Below, one piece after another: positions 1 to 8,177 of a DNA stretch of 25,084 bases (position 1 is its first letter; every line of letters begins with the position of its first letter). The DNA comes from UBA3206 sp964548855 (lineage in GTDB: Bacteria; Bacillota_I; Bacilli_A; Acholeplasmatales; Anaeroplasmataceae). A program made the position numbers and the translations under genes. Where the stretch lies: the NCBI GenBank assembly GCA_964548855.1, contig CAZJSR010000024.1, positions 1 through 25,084 on the forward strand, written 5' to 3'. The notes under the pieces are model-generated. The model was not told the origin of the DNA, ran no database searches, and saw nothing but the letters and a program-made list of their open reading frames with translations.

Positions 1-19
1 AACTCTTTAAGAAGGAGAA

Positions 20-50
20 AGTATAATCTTAAGTACAATTTGATTATACT
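20..50. repeat. Inverted repeat just upstream of rarA
   Basis: Arms AGTATAATC (20-28) and GATTATACT (42-50) are perfect 9-bp complements around a 13-nt loop. They end directly before the AGGTGAT ribosome binding site of rarA. The left arm contains TATAAT (22-27), a possible -10 box whose -35 would lie outside the window. This could be an operator or a leader hairpin; the sequence does not decide which. Confidence 0.45.
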
Positions 51-60
51 AGGTGATTAT

Positions 61-1287
61 ATGGAACCACTAGCATATAGAGTTAGACCTAAAGAATTTA
101 ATGATATTATTGGGCAAGATCACTTAGTTGGTGAAAAAGGTGTTATAAGAAAAATGATTGAAAAAAAGATGTTTTTATCTGTCATTTTATATGGACCACC
201 TGGAACAGGTAAAACAAGTATCGCAAGTGTTCTAAAGAATTACATCGACGCAAATATATTTGAATTTAACGCATCGACTGATAATAAAGATAAACTAAAA
301 GAAATAACTAATAGTACTATGTATTATGAAAATACATTTGTTATTATAGATGAAATACATAGAATGAAAAAAGATACTCAAGATTATTTATTGCCATATA
401 TTGAAAGTAACAAAATAACTATTTTAGGACTAACAACAGAAAATCCTTATATTAGTATCAATCCTGCGATTAGAAGTAGATGTCATATTTATAAACTAAA
501 TCCAATTAGTCAAAATGATATATTAAAACTTTTAGATAAAACCATTAAAGATAATATTTTATTTGAAAATAGAAATGTACCTCTTGAAGTTTTAGAATAT
601 ATATCCGTCGCTTCAGGATGTGAAATAAGAACAAGTCTTAATATGCTTGAAAGTCTTACACTTTTAGATGGAGAAATAACACTTGATGAAGCAACTAAAA
701 TAATTGGAATTAAATCATACAAATTAGATAGTAAAAAAGATAATTATTATGATATACTTAGTGCATTTCAAAAATCAATTAGAGGTAGCGATGTTGATGC
801 TTCTCTTCATTACCTTGCAAGATTAATAAAACTTGAAGACTTAGAAATAATAACACGAAGACTTTATGCAATAGCTTATGAAGATATTGGTCTTGCCAAT
901 CCTGGGTGTGGACCAAAAGTTGTAGCGGCATGTGAAGCTGCAAGAAGACTTGGTTTTCCAGAGGCTAGAATTCCTCTTAGCGCTATAACTATTGATCTTG
1001 CATTATCTCCAAAAAGTAATACTGCAGAATCTTCAATTGATAAAGCTTTAGCTGATCTTGAAAATTATCCTTCTTATGAAATACCTAAACATATATTAAA
1101 TAGAGAAATAAAAGGTGGAGTTAAGTATTTATATCCCCATGATTTTGATGGTGATTTTGTTTCACAACAATATTTACCTGATAATTTATTTAATAAAGTA
1201 TACTATGTTGGTAAAGAAACTGGTAAATATGAACGTGCTCTAAATGAAAGAAATAAATATTTACAAAGTATTTTGAAAAAGAAATAA
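61..1287 (+). CDS. rarA: Replication-associated recombination protein A (RarA/MgsA), AAA+ ATPase
   Basis: This is a clamp-loader-like AAA+ ATPase that acts at stalled replication forks and DNA gaps. The 408-residue product starts MEPLAYRVRPKEF, the usual RarA N-terminus. It carries Walker A GPPGTGKTS and Walker B VIIDEIHR, then an arginine-rich sensor stretch (NPAIRSRCHIYKL). The C-terminal half has the MgsA-type motifs RRLYAIAYEDIGLANP and the HDF-type end found in RarA. I chose ATG at 61 because AGGTGAT sits 3 nt before it. An in-frame TTG at 40 would add seven residues that the family lacks. The gene ends in a terminator overlapping its stop codon and converges on the SpoIIIE-like gene. 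Length and motifs are normal for an active enzyme. Confidence 0.95.
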   Translation: MEPLAYRVRPKEFNDIIGQDHLVGEKGVIRKMIEKKMFLSVILYGPPGTGKTSIASVLKNYIDANIFEFNASTDNKDKLKEITNSTMYYENTFVIIDEIHRMKKDTQDYLLPYIESNKITILGLTTENPYISINPAIRSRCHIYKLNPISQNDILKLLDKTIKDNILFENRNVPLEVLEYISVASGCEIRTSLNMLESLTLLDGEITLDEATKIIGIKSYKLDSKKDNYYDILSAFQKSIRGSDVDASLHYLARLIKLEDLEIITRRLYAIAYEDIGLANPGCGPKVVAACEAARRLGFPEARIPLSAITIDLALSPKSNTAESSIDKALADLENYPSYEIPKHILNREIKGGVKYLYPHDFDGDFVSQQYLPDNLFNKVYYVGKETGKYERALNERNKYLQSILKKK

Positions 1288-1309
1288 GTCAAACATGACT
1301 TATTTTTTT
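1282..1309 (+). terminator. Intrinsic terminator of rarA
   Basis: The stem AAATAAGTCA (1282-1291) pairs with TGACTTATTT (1296-1305) around an AACA loop and is followed by T residues. It overlaps the rarA stop codon and the last codon of the convergent gene at 1289. The minus-strand tail is broken (TTTC, then TTTTT), so termination should be weaker in that direction. Confidence 0.8.
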
Positions 1310-2959
1310 CATTATTTGATTAAAATCACCATCACTTATGAATGGTGTTTGACCATGTGTTATATATGTATCCCTTTGATATATTATATCACCATAATAA
1401 TCAAGTTTTTGCATTAACGATGAACCTAACATTTTAATTGATAATTCTAAATCATCAGAATGGAAACATATTTTATTAGCTAAATTTAAAGGAATATCCC
1501 AAAGTTCTTCAGTATTTCTTATAACTACAAATATATGAAGGCCAATTTGTGCTCCAAATTTTAATATATAATCAAATTTTGTTATAAATTCATTATTACT
1601 TTTTTTGATATTCATATTAACAAATAAAAAAAGATGTTTTAAATCATACTCTGTATTAATATTTTGAGCATCAATATAATTAGAAACATTTAAGTATTTT
1701 AAAATTTCTTTTCTTCTATCAATTAAATTACATAATTCATCTAGAATACTAATTGAATCTAATAAACTATTTATATATTTAATATTATTTTGATAGACAT
1801 TATATTCTTTCATTTCATTTTTTAAATCTATTATATAAAGTTTAAAATTACTATGAAATTTTATAACAATTGATGCAAACAAACTCTTTAAATATGTCCT
1901 AATTCCAGTTTTAATTTCTCCGGATAATAAATAATATTTCTTCGATTTCATGTTTATACATAAAATATCACTTAAGTTATTCATGCCTATCGGTAATAAA
2001 TATGGTTCATCATTTAGTTCTATTAAACATTTTTTTATGGTTAAAAGTTCTCTAAATTTATTTTTTACCTCAATATAATAGATTTTTTGTTCTTTAATTA
2101 CAAAATAATTATCAAATAATTCAAATATCTCTTTAATATCATCTTTTGATTCAATTTTTATTGTTGTCGAACTATAACCAACATAAATTCCTAATATAAT
2201 CGCAAGAATTCTTTTATTCATAATTGTTTTTTTTATATTAAATGCATATTCTCTTGCGATATTATCGCTAATACTTGAATTAATAGTTGGTTTCACATCT
2301 TGTAAAATTGATAATGATATATTAATATCTTTTGATATTTTTCTTTCTGTTTTAAAATACCAAAAAAATGAAATTATTTTATTAAAACATTTCATTATTA
2401 TAAATTTTATTTTTAAAAAAAATGTCCAAATTACAGATATCCTATTATTTGTTACGAAAATAAGTCCACATATTATTAAACTAATAGATATTATTATTGA
2501 GCCAATATAACCAAATAAAATCATGAATATTTGTAAAAATAAAGCGCCAAAAATACCTCCACCAAAAATGAGTGATGTATCATAATGATTATAATAATAT
2601 TTATATAATTCATAACTTTTTTTAATTATGTTATTACTATTTAATAGTAATCCATTATATATAGATAGATGATTAATTGAAAATATTCCAATAAAAATAA
2701 AAAATATGCCATATAATACTGTAGTATTTAAATTGATAAAAGCTTTCTTAATTATGCATTTAAAACCTACTACACTTAATAAAATATAAATTAAAATCAT
2801 TAATTCTCCAAAAATTATTTTACTTAAAATAAAGATGTTTTCCCCAATTTTTCCAAGCCTACCAAGTACAACAACACAATATATAATTAAAAAAATACCA
2901 AATATTTCATAAAATGGAGTTTCATAACTGCGATTTATTTTATTTTTATTTTTAGACAT
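1289..2959 (-). CDS. Degenerate FtsK/SpoIIIE-family membrane protein (ATPase motifs lost)
   Basis: The 556-residue product has the FtsK/SpoIIIE layout: four or five membrane helices (residues about 17-170), a linker, then a RecA-like translocase domain. The domain is recognisable from IIDLKNEMKEYNVYQN, the RRKEILKYLNVSNYIDAQN helix and GAQIGLHIFVVIRN, which match MIDPK..ELNVY, ERRY...RNIEGYN and AAGIHLIIATQRP of SpoIIIE. The motor residues are changed. The Walker A site reads SGEIKTGIRT (346-355) with no lysine in the GKS position, and the Walker B site reads LFVNMN (445-450) instead of VDEL. The C-terminal winged-helix gamma domain is absent. The frame is open throughout, so the protein is probably made and acts without ATP hydrolysis. 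The start is supported by AGGGTGA 6 nt upstream. It lies 85 bp downstream of the RNase J gene and is separated from it by a terminator. Family assignment is fairly sure; loss of activity is inferred. Confidence 0.82.
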   Translation of the reverse strand: MSKNKNKINRSYETPFYEIFGIFLIIYCVVVLGRLGKIGENIFILSKIIFGELMILIYILLSVVGFKCIIKKAFINLNTTVLYGIFFIFIGIFSINHLSIYNGLLLNSNNIIKKSYELYKYYYNHYDTSLIFGGGIFGALFLQIFMILFGYIGSIIISISLIICGLIFVTNNRISVIWTFFLKIKFIIMKCFNKIISFFWYFKTERKISKDINISLSILQDVKPTINSSISDNIAREYAFNIKKTIMNKRILAIILGIYVGYSSTTIKIESKDDIKEIFELFDNYFVIKEQKIYYIEVKNKFRELLTIKKCLIELNDEPYLLPIGMNNLSDILCINMKSKKYYLLSGEIKTGIRTYLKSLFASIVIKFHSNFKLYIIDLKNEMKEYNVYQNNIKYINSLLDSISILDELCNLIDRRKEILKYLNVSNYIDAQNINTEYDLKHLFLFVNMNIKKSNNEFITKFDYILKFGAQIGLHIFVVIRNTEELWDIPLNLANKICFHSDDLELSIKMLGSSLMQKLDYYGDIIYQRDTYITHGQTPFISDGDFNQIMKKISHV

Positions 2960-3007
2960 ATTTTCACCCTAACTTATGATACTAATTTTTTTTCATAAAA
3001 AATGTAG

Positions 3008-3034
3008 AAAAAAATAGTAATCATATGATTACTA
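3008..3034 (-). terminator. Intrinsic terminator of the RNase J gene
   Basis: A 20-nt palindrome (3015-3034, TAGTAATCATATGATTACTA) lies ten bases past the RNase J stop codon. On the minus strand it is followed by seven T residues (3014-3008). It separates the RNase J transcript from the SpoIIIE-like gene, for which I see no clear promoter in the remaining gap. Confidence 0.8.
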
Positions 3035-3044
3035 CTTTTTATCG

Positions 3045-4751
3045 TTATTTACTAAGTTCTTTTGTTTTTTTAATGCTATCTACATCTGTTGAAATTAAGA
3101 CAGGTATAACAATAGGATTTCTTCTTATATATTTATACAAAACACGTCCTATTTCATTTTTCAATTCCATCTTATAATCAGACCAATTTATAAATTTATT
3201 AACTAAATGTTTGATACTAACTTTTTCAAATGCGATTTGAACTTCACGCTTTAAGTCAACACCTTCTGCAGAAAAATTAAAGCCTTTAGCTATTAATTCT
3301 GGACCTGATACAACTCTTTTACTTCGAGGATTTATGTTTGCGATTATCATTACTACTCCATCTTCTGCAAGTAATTCACGATCACGCATTACAACATCCC
3401 CAACATCTCCAACAGCTCTACCATCAATCATTACTTCAGCTATAGGAGCACTTCCTGTTATTCCAATATAGTTCTTGTTTTCAAAAGATGCGATATCTCC
3501 ATTATCTAAAATTATTACATTATCAGTATTAAAATCAACGCAATCAGCAATTGAAATAATTGCGTATTGATGTCTATATTCACCAATAACTGGAAGTAAA
3601 TATTTTGGTCTTAAAATATTTATCATTGCTTTTATTTCTTCTCTTGTAGCAAATGGTGCAGGTAATAAATTGGCACTGAATATTTTCACTTTTGTTGTAA
3701 CTTTATAAAGCATATCAAGAGTTCTTGCAGCCATTTTTTCAGTACCAAGATAAGGAATTGTAAGAATTATAACTGTATCGTTTTTTTCTAATTTTACAAG
3801 TCTATCAATTCTTTTACTCATTCTTTGTAACATAAAATATGGTTCATGTCTTTCACCAGTTACTAATACAACTAAATCCTTATCATTATTTTGATTCTTT
3901 TCATCAATATATCTTAAATTTACTAGTGATTCTTGAGGAATTTTTAAATACCCCAAATTTATTGCTTGATTAACCATTTTTTGAGTTTTACGACCTATAA
4001 TCGCAACACGCCTATTAAATGATAATGCAATATTGATAATTTGTTGAATACGTTGTAAGTCTGTTGAAAAGAGTGAAATAATTATTCTTCCTTCTGCAGA
4101 TGTAAATATATTATTTACTCTTTGTTTGAATTCTAAAATAGTACCTCTTGCTTCTGAATTATTAGCGCCAAGTGATTCGCATAATAAAGCCAAAACTCCT
4201 TCTTTTGAATAGTGAGCTAAATGCATATACATTTTTTGATAATTAGCTCTTGCATTTTGGTCAAAAGAGAAATCTGAGGTATATACAATATTTCCATCTG
4301 GTGTACTTAAACAAATACCTAAACAACCAGGTATATTGTGTGCTACATCAAAAAATTTAATAGCTAAATTTCCATAATGTATTTTTGTAGAACCTGTAAC
4401 CTCAATTAAATTTTTTTCATCATATTTTAAGTTTTCATCGTTTAACATATCTTTTACAAGGGCGATAGTAAATCTTGAAGCATATATTTTTACATCAAGA
4501 TCAGCTATAAGTTTTCCTGCACATCCAATATGATCAATATGTCCATTTGTTAAATATAAACCTTTGATTTTATCTTTTCTTTCAACAAGATATGAAATAT
4601 CAGGAACTATTGAATCAACTCCATATAATTCACTTGTAGGATATTTAATACCTGCATCGAATATAAATATTTGATCATCAACTTCAATAATATATAAATT
4701 TTTACCGTTTTCTTGTAAACCACCAAGTGCTAAAATATTAATTTTACTCAT
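3045..4751 (-). CDS. rnjB: Ribonuclease J family protein, RnjB/J2-like, with degenerate active site
   Basis: The 568-residue product has the metallo-beta-lactamase plus beta-CASP fold and the C-terminal domain of RNase J, the 5'-3' exo/endonuclease of mRNA decay and rRNA maturation. Family features include ALGGLQENGKN, VPDISYL, AHNIPGCLGI (His138), TSDFSFD (Asp160) and SGPELIAKGF. Several metal or catalytic residues are altered. HxHxDH reads N69-G-H71-I-D73-H74. The SGH motif before EEIKAMINILRPKY is replaced by LPAPFAT. HGEYR reads I389-GEYR, and the following AH reads AI. This resembles the B. subtilis J2 subunit, which works mainly as the partner of J1, and the dpaA-rnjB-spoIIIE order also supports RnjB. 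No good SD lies close to the ATG: AAAGGAG is 22 nt away, beyond an AAGC..GCTT mini-hairpin. It has its own promoter (4815-4843). Family assignment is certain; the J2 role is inferred. Confidence 0.88.
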   Translation of the reverse strand: MSKINILALGGLQENGKNLYIIEVDDQIFIFDAGIKYPTSELYGVDSIVPDISYLVERKDKIKGLYLTNGHIDHIGCAGKLIADLDVKIYASRFTIALVKDMLNDENLKYDEKNLIEVTGSTKIHYGNLAIKFFDVAHNIPGCLGICLSTPDGNIVYTSDFSFDQNARANYQKMYMHLAHYSKEGVLALLCESLGANNSEARGTILEFKQRVNNIFTSAEGRIIISLFSTDLQRIQQIINIALSFNRRVAIIGRKTQKMVNQAINLGYLKIPQESLVNLRYIDEKNQNNDKDLVVLVTGERHEPYFMLQRMSKRIDRLVKLEKNDTVIILTIPYLGTEKMAARTLDMLYKVTTKVKIFSANLLPAPFATREEIKAMINILRPKYLLPVIGEYRHQYAIISIADCVDFNTDNVIILDNGDIASFENKNYIGITGSAPIAEVMIDGRAVGDVGDVVMRDRELLAEDGVVMIIANINPRSKRVVSGPELIAKGFNFSAEGVDLKREVQIAFEKVSIKHLVNKFINWSDYKMELKNEIGRVLYKYIRRNPIVIPVLISTDVDSIKKTKELSK

Positions 4752-4778
4752 ACTAAACTAAGCCTTAAAGCTTCTCCT

Positions 4779-4796
4779 TTCATTAAATTTAATGAA
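4779..4796. repeat. Perfect 18-bp palindrome in the RNase J leader
   Basis: TTCATTAAATTTAATGAA is its own reverse complement. It lies between the predicted transcription start (about 4808) and the AAAGGAG of the RNase J gene. In RNA it could form a 7-bp stem with an AAUU loop next to the SD; in DNA it could bind a dimeric regulator. Confidence 0.55.
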
Positions 4797-4814
4797 TCGT
4801 TTCCTACTTTTCTT

Positions 4815-4843
4815 ATTATACCAAAAAAAATCATTTCATACAA
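4815..4843 (-). promoter_or_regulatory. Sigma-A-type promoter for the RNase J gene
   Basis: Reading the minus strand, TTGTAT (4843-4838) is followed by exactly 17 nt and TATAAT (4820-4815). The predicted start is near 4808, giving a leader of roughly 57 nt. The promoter lies in the gap after dpaA, so the RNase J gene need not depend on dpaA transcription. Confidence 0.75.
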
Positions 4844-4853
4844 TTATAATCGT

Positions 4854-5588
4854 TTAATTATTTATTATTTTTTCATAAATTATTTTTGCAGCGGATTTAT
4901 ATAATATATTTCCAGGTATTTGTGGAAGGATTTCTACTAATTCTAGTAGTTCTTCTTTAAAACCATATGGATAACTCGATATATCATATATCTTCATATT
5001 TTTATTATTTATATTTTTTACAATAGGATAAGGAATTGTATTAATTAATATATCACAATCTATATTAGAAATGTCATCAATTAAAACATTTTCTGATAAT
5101 AATACTTTCTTCTTTTCATCAATATTATTTGTAAATATTTGTATTTTAGTATAAATATTTAGGTATTTTGCTATTGCACCACCAACATATCCATAACCAA
5201 GTAACGTTATTTTCAAATCTTTAAAACTATATAAGGTATCATTTCCAATAATCCTTAATAACCCCTCTGCAGTAAGTATGGCATTTTTATTAACAAAATC
5301 AATATCATTCATAAAATAAATAACTTTAATATTGTACTCTTTGCATATTTCATTTAAATAATCATTTTCAATGCCACAATATATTTTACTAATACTATTT
5401 TGGTTAATAATATCCTTAAGATATAAATTACTAGATTTTATATAGCCAAAACGATCAACTCCTAAAAAAGGAAGAATTAAGATATCAATATTAAATAATT
5501 CATCTAGATTATCTGATAAAATTGATTCTTTAAGCAATTTATTCAAATAATTTATTCTTTCATCTTTAGTTTTAATAATACCTATCAT
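4854..5588 (-). CDS. dpaA: Dipicolinate synthase subunit A-like protein (DpaA/SpoVFA), without DpaB
   Basis: DpaA with DpaB makes dipicolinic acid, the spore-core chelator, from a lysine-pathway intermediate. This 244-residue protein matches DpaA in its second half. It has NAILTAEGLLRI (TVEGT in Bacillus), a Rossmann dinucleotide motif LLGYGYVGGAIAKYL (GLGRTG in Bacillus), CDILINTIPYPIV, IYDISSYPYG (LDLASRPGG) and the end QIPGNILYKSAAKII (LPGIVAPKTAGQIL). It is about 50 residues shorter than the Bacillus protein, mostly in the N-terminal domain. The start is set by GGTGAT 3 nt before ATG. No dpaB adjoins it: the next gene upstream is divergent recU. It heads the dpaA, RNase J, SpoIIIE-like order that recalls the Bacillus spoVF region. 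The family is well supported. Whether it still makes dipicolinate, serves with a distant partner, or has been repurposed is unknown. Confidence 0.8.
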   Translation of the reverse strand: MIGIIKTKDERINYLNKLLKESILSDNLDELFNIDILILPFLGVDRFGYIKSSNLYLKDIINQNSISKIYCGIENDYLNEICKEYNIKVIYFMNDIDFVNKNAILTAEGLLRIIGNDTLYSFKDLKITLLGYGYVGGAIAKYLNIYTKIQIFTNNIDEKKKVLLSENVLIDDISNIDCDILINTIPYPIVKNINNKNMKIYDISSYPYGFKEELLELVEILPQIPGNILYKSAAKIIYEKIINN

Positions 5589-5695
5589 ATCATCACCATT
5601 ACTATATTATTTGTCAAAATTTAGAATGTGTATTTAAACTAATAAAAACTAATAATAAATAATGAAATATGATAAAATATTAGTAGGTGATTAAA

Positions 5696-6274
5696 ATGGC
5701 AATAAACTATCCGATAAAGATTAATAATAAAACAAATATTAATAAAAAGCCAAATATGGCAAATAGAGGTATGGATTTAGAAAAAATATTAAATGAATCA
5801 AATGAATATTATCTAGTAAATGATATTGCAGTAATACATAAAAAACCAACTCCCGTACAAATTGTACATGTTGATTATCCATCAAGAAATAAAGCTGTAA
5901 TAACAGAAGCTTATTATAAACTTGCATCTACGACTGATTATAACGGTATATATTTAGGGAAATATATTGATTTTGAAGCAAAAGAAAATAAAAATATGAC
6001 ATCTTTTCCATTAAGTAACGTTCATAATCATCAAGTGACTCATTTAGAAAAAATCCATAAACATGGTGGTATTGGTTTTCTAATTATTTACTGGAATCAT
6101 TATAATGAATATTATTTGTATCCAATTGATAAATTCTTAGTTCATTATAAAACTAAAGATACAGGAAGAAAATCAATTCCTTATGCTAAATTCCAAGAGG
6201 AAGCCATTTTAATAAAAGAAGGATATATGCCAAGATTAGATTATTTAAAAATTGTACGTGAATACTATCTTTAA
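5696..6274 (+). CDS. recU: Holliday junction resolvase RecU
   Basis: RecU cleaves Holliday junctions in Firmicutes and works with RuvAB and RecA. The 192-residue product shows the whole family core: ANRGMDLEKILNESNEYY, IAVIHKKPTPVQIV, AVITEAYYKLASTTDYNG, YIDFEAKENKNMTSFPLSN and HQVTHLEKIHKHGGIGFLI. The acidic and lysine residues of the nuclease site (the Asp and Glu of YIDFEAK and its Lys) are intact. I prefer ATG at 5696, six nt after GGTGAT, to the GTG at 5687 that overlaps that SD. The gene overlaps the following PBP1, the standard recU-ponA pairing. A TATGATAAAAT stretch (5668-5678) may hold the -10 box, but no good -35 is visible. Confidence 0.95.
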   Translation: MAINYPIKINNKTNINKKPNMANRGMDLEKILNESNEYYLVNDIAVIHKKPTPVQIVHVDYPSRNKAVITEAYYKLASTTDYNGIYLGKYIDFEAKENKNMTSFPLSNVHNHQVTHLEKIHKHGGIGFLIIYWNHYNEYYLYPIDKFLVHYKTKDTGRKSIPYAKFQEEAILIKEGYMPRLDYLKIVREYYL

Positions 6275-8177
6275 AATAATTTCCTTCTTTTCTACTATTA
6301 TTTTATCAATATTATTAGTATTTAGTATCTTTTATATAAAATCTATTAATACATCATGTATTGATATTTTAAAATTATATCCAAAATCTTCACTAAAGTT
6401 ATATGACAAAAATGATAATTTACTTAAGACAGAGGGATTAATCAAACAAACATATGTAGGAATTGATAAAATATCAATTAATATGAAAAATGCTATAATT
6501 TCTATTGAAGATAATGATTTTTACAAACATAATGGGATTAATTACAAATCAATAATAAGAGCCTTTTTAAAAAACATTCAATCATTTTCATTTAAAGAAG
6601 GTGCTTCTACTATTACACAACAATTAGTTAAAAATTGTTATTTAAGTAACGAAAAATCTATTAATAGAAAAATAAATGAAATACATTTATCACTTAAGTT
6701 AGAAAAATTACTTACAAAAGACCAAATTTTAGAGCTTTATTTAAATAATATCTTATTTGGAAATAGGATATATGGAATATATGAGGCAAGTGCATACTAT
6801 TTTAACAAAGAACCATGTAATTTAACTATCGAAGAGAGTGCATTATTAGCTGGTTTAATTCAACTACCAAATTATTATAATCCATATAATAATTATGATG
6901 AGGCATTAAAAAAAAGAAATTTAGTAATAAATAAAATGCATGAATTAGGTTATATATCTGATATTGACAAGTTTAAATCAATTAATAATCCAATAAAACT
7001 ATATAAAAATGAATATAAATCATATTTAGAAATGTATTATGATTATTTATATGAATATATAGAAAATAATAATATTAGTTATGATAATAAAATAAATATT
7101 GCAATAAATGAAAATATACAAAAAGATATATATAATTTATTTCAAAATAAAACTAATCTTTTTAAAGATGATATGCAAAATGCTGCGGTTGTCGTTATTG
7201 ATAATTCGAATTGTAATGTAGTCGCAATTGGTACTAATAGAAATAAAGCTAGTAAAGTCATTAATTATGCAACTCATAAATTACAACCTGGTTCAACAAT
7301 AAAACCAATATTAGACTATGCACCTGCATTCGAATATTTAAATATGTCGCCTGCTTCTATCATTTTAGATGAACCTTATAAATATTCTACAGGAGAAAAA
7401 TTAAATAATTGGAATAATACGTTTGAAGGTTATATTTCTTTGAGAAAAGCACTTTCAACAAGTAGAAATATTCCTGCTCTTAAATTATTTCAATTAGTAG
7501 GTTCTAAAAGAGCGTTTGATTTTGCTAAAAAATTAGGATTAGAATCTTTGTATCAAAATGAAAGTGAAGCAATTGGCGGAGCATATAAAGGTTATAGTTT
7601 ATTAGATATTACTAGTGCTTATACTGCATTTTCAAGAAATGGATATTATAAAATTGCAAGTCCGATTATTAAAATAGATAATAAAGAGTATCATACTAAA
7701 GAGATTAAAGCTATGAAAGATACAACCGCTTTTCTAATTAATTCTATATTACATGATGTTTTTAAAAATAGCACATATGACCTTAATAATACTTATCTTT
7801 GTGCCAAAACAGGTCAAACAAATTTCGATGATAAAACGAAAAAGAAGTATCATTATAATGATACTCATGTTAAGGATTCTTTATGCATTGCATATACTAA
7901 AGATCTAACTGTTGGTGTATGGACAGGATATGATAATAATAAATATGCATTAAATTCTACAAGCAAAGATGTAAGTAAAAAAATAATGCATTATATTTTA
8001 AGTAAATATGCAAAAGATAATCAAAATTTTACTGTTCCTGATAATATATTATATTTAAAAGTAAATAATATAAAAGATAAACTTTATTTATCAAATTCTG
8101 GAACATATGACTATTTTATTCAAGGAAGTCAACCTTTAATTAACGAAACCGAACTAAATTTAAATGATAAAATTTAA
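6258..8177 (+). CDS. ponA: Class A penicillin-binding protein (PBP1-type, bifunctional)
   Basis: This enzyme polymerises lipid II glycan chains and crosslinks their stem peptides at the outer face of the membrane. The product has an N-terminal membrane helix (IIFS..ILLVFSIFYI, within the first 30 residues). A GT51 domain follows, with IEDNDFYKHNG (catalytic Glu about residue 84) and GASTITQQLVKN. The transpeptidase domain has SxxK (STIK, about 346-349), SxN (SRN, about 402-404) and KTG (about 517-519). The sequence ends soon after the transpeptidase domain, with no PASTA or long tail. The start is uncertain. GTG at 6258 (VNTIFKII) and TTG at 6252 both lie inside recU with no evident SD, which suggests translational coupling. 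The stop codon shares the bases TTAA with the convergent tcdA stop. Both activities should be functional. Confidence 0.93.
   Translation: MNTIFKIISFFSTIILSILLVFSIFYIKSINTSCIDILKLYPKSSLKLYDKNDNLLKTEGLIKQTYVGIDKISINMKNAIISIEDNDFYKHNGINYKSIIRAFLKNIQSFSFKEGASTITQQLVKNCYLSNEKSINRKINEIHLSLKLEKLLTKDQILELYLNNILFGNRIYGIYEASAYYFNKEPCNLTIEESALLAGLIQLPNYYNPYNNYDEALKKRNLVINKMHELGYISDIDKFKSINNPIKLYKNEYKSYLEMYYDYLYEYIENNNISYDNKINIAINENIQKDIYNLFQNKTNLFKDDMQNAAVVVIDNSNCNVVAIGTNRNKASKVINYATHKLQPGSTIKPILDYAPAFEYLNMSPASIILDEPYKYSTGEKLNNWNNTFEGYISLRKALSTSRNIPALKLFQLVGSKRAFDFAKKLGLESLYQNESEAIGGAYKGYSLLDITSAYTAFSRNGYYKIASPIIKIDNKEYHTKEIKAMKDTTAFLINSILHDVFKNSTYDLNNTYLCAKTGQTNFDDKTKKKYHYNDTHVKDSLCIAYTKDLTVGVWTGYDNNKYALNSTSKDVSKKIMHYILSKYAKDNQNFTVPDNILYLKVNNIKDKLYLSNSGTYDYFIQGSQPLINETELNLNDKI

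Noticed and set aside
1289..2959. SpoIIIE-like gene as a pseudogene
   Set aside because: The frame is uninterrupted over 556 codons, with an SD at the start and the overall domain layout preserved, so it is kept as a coding gene with altered motifs.
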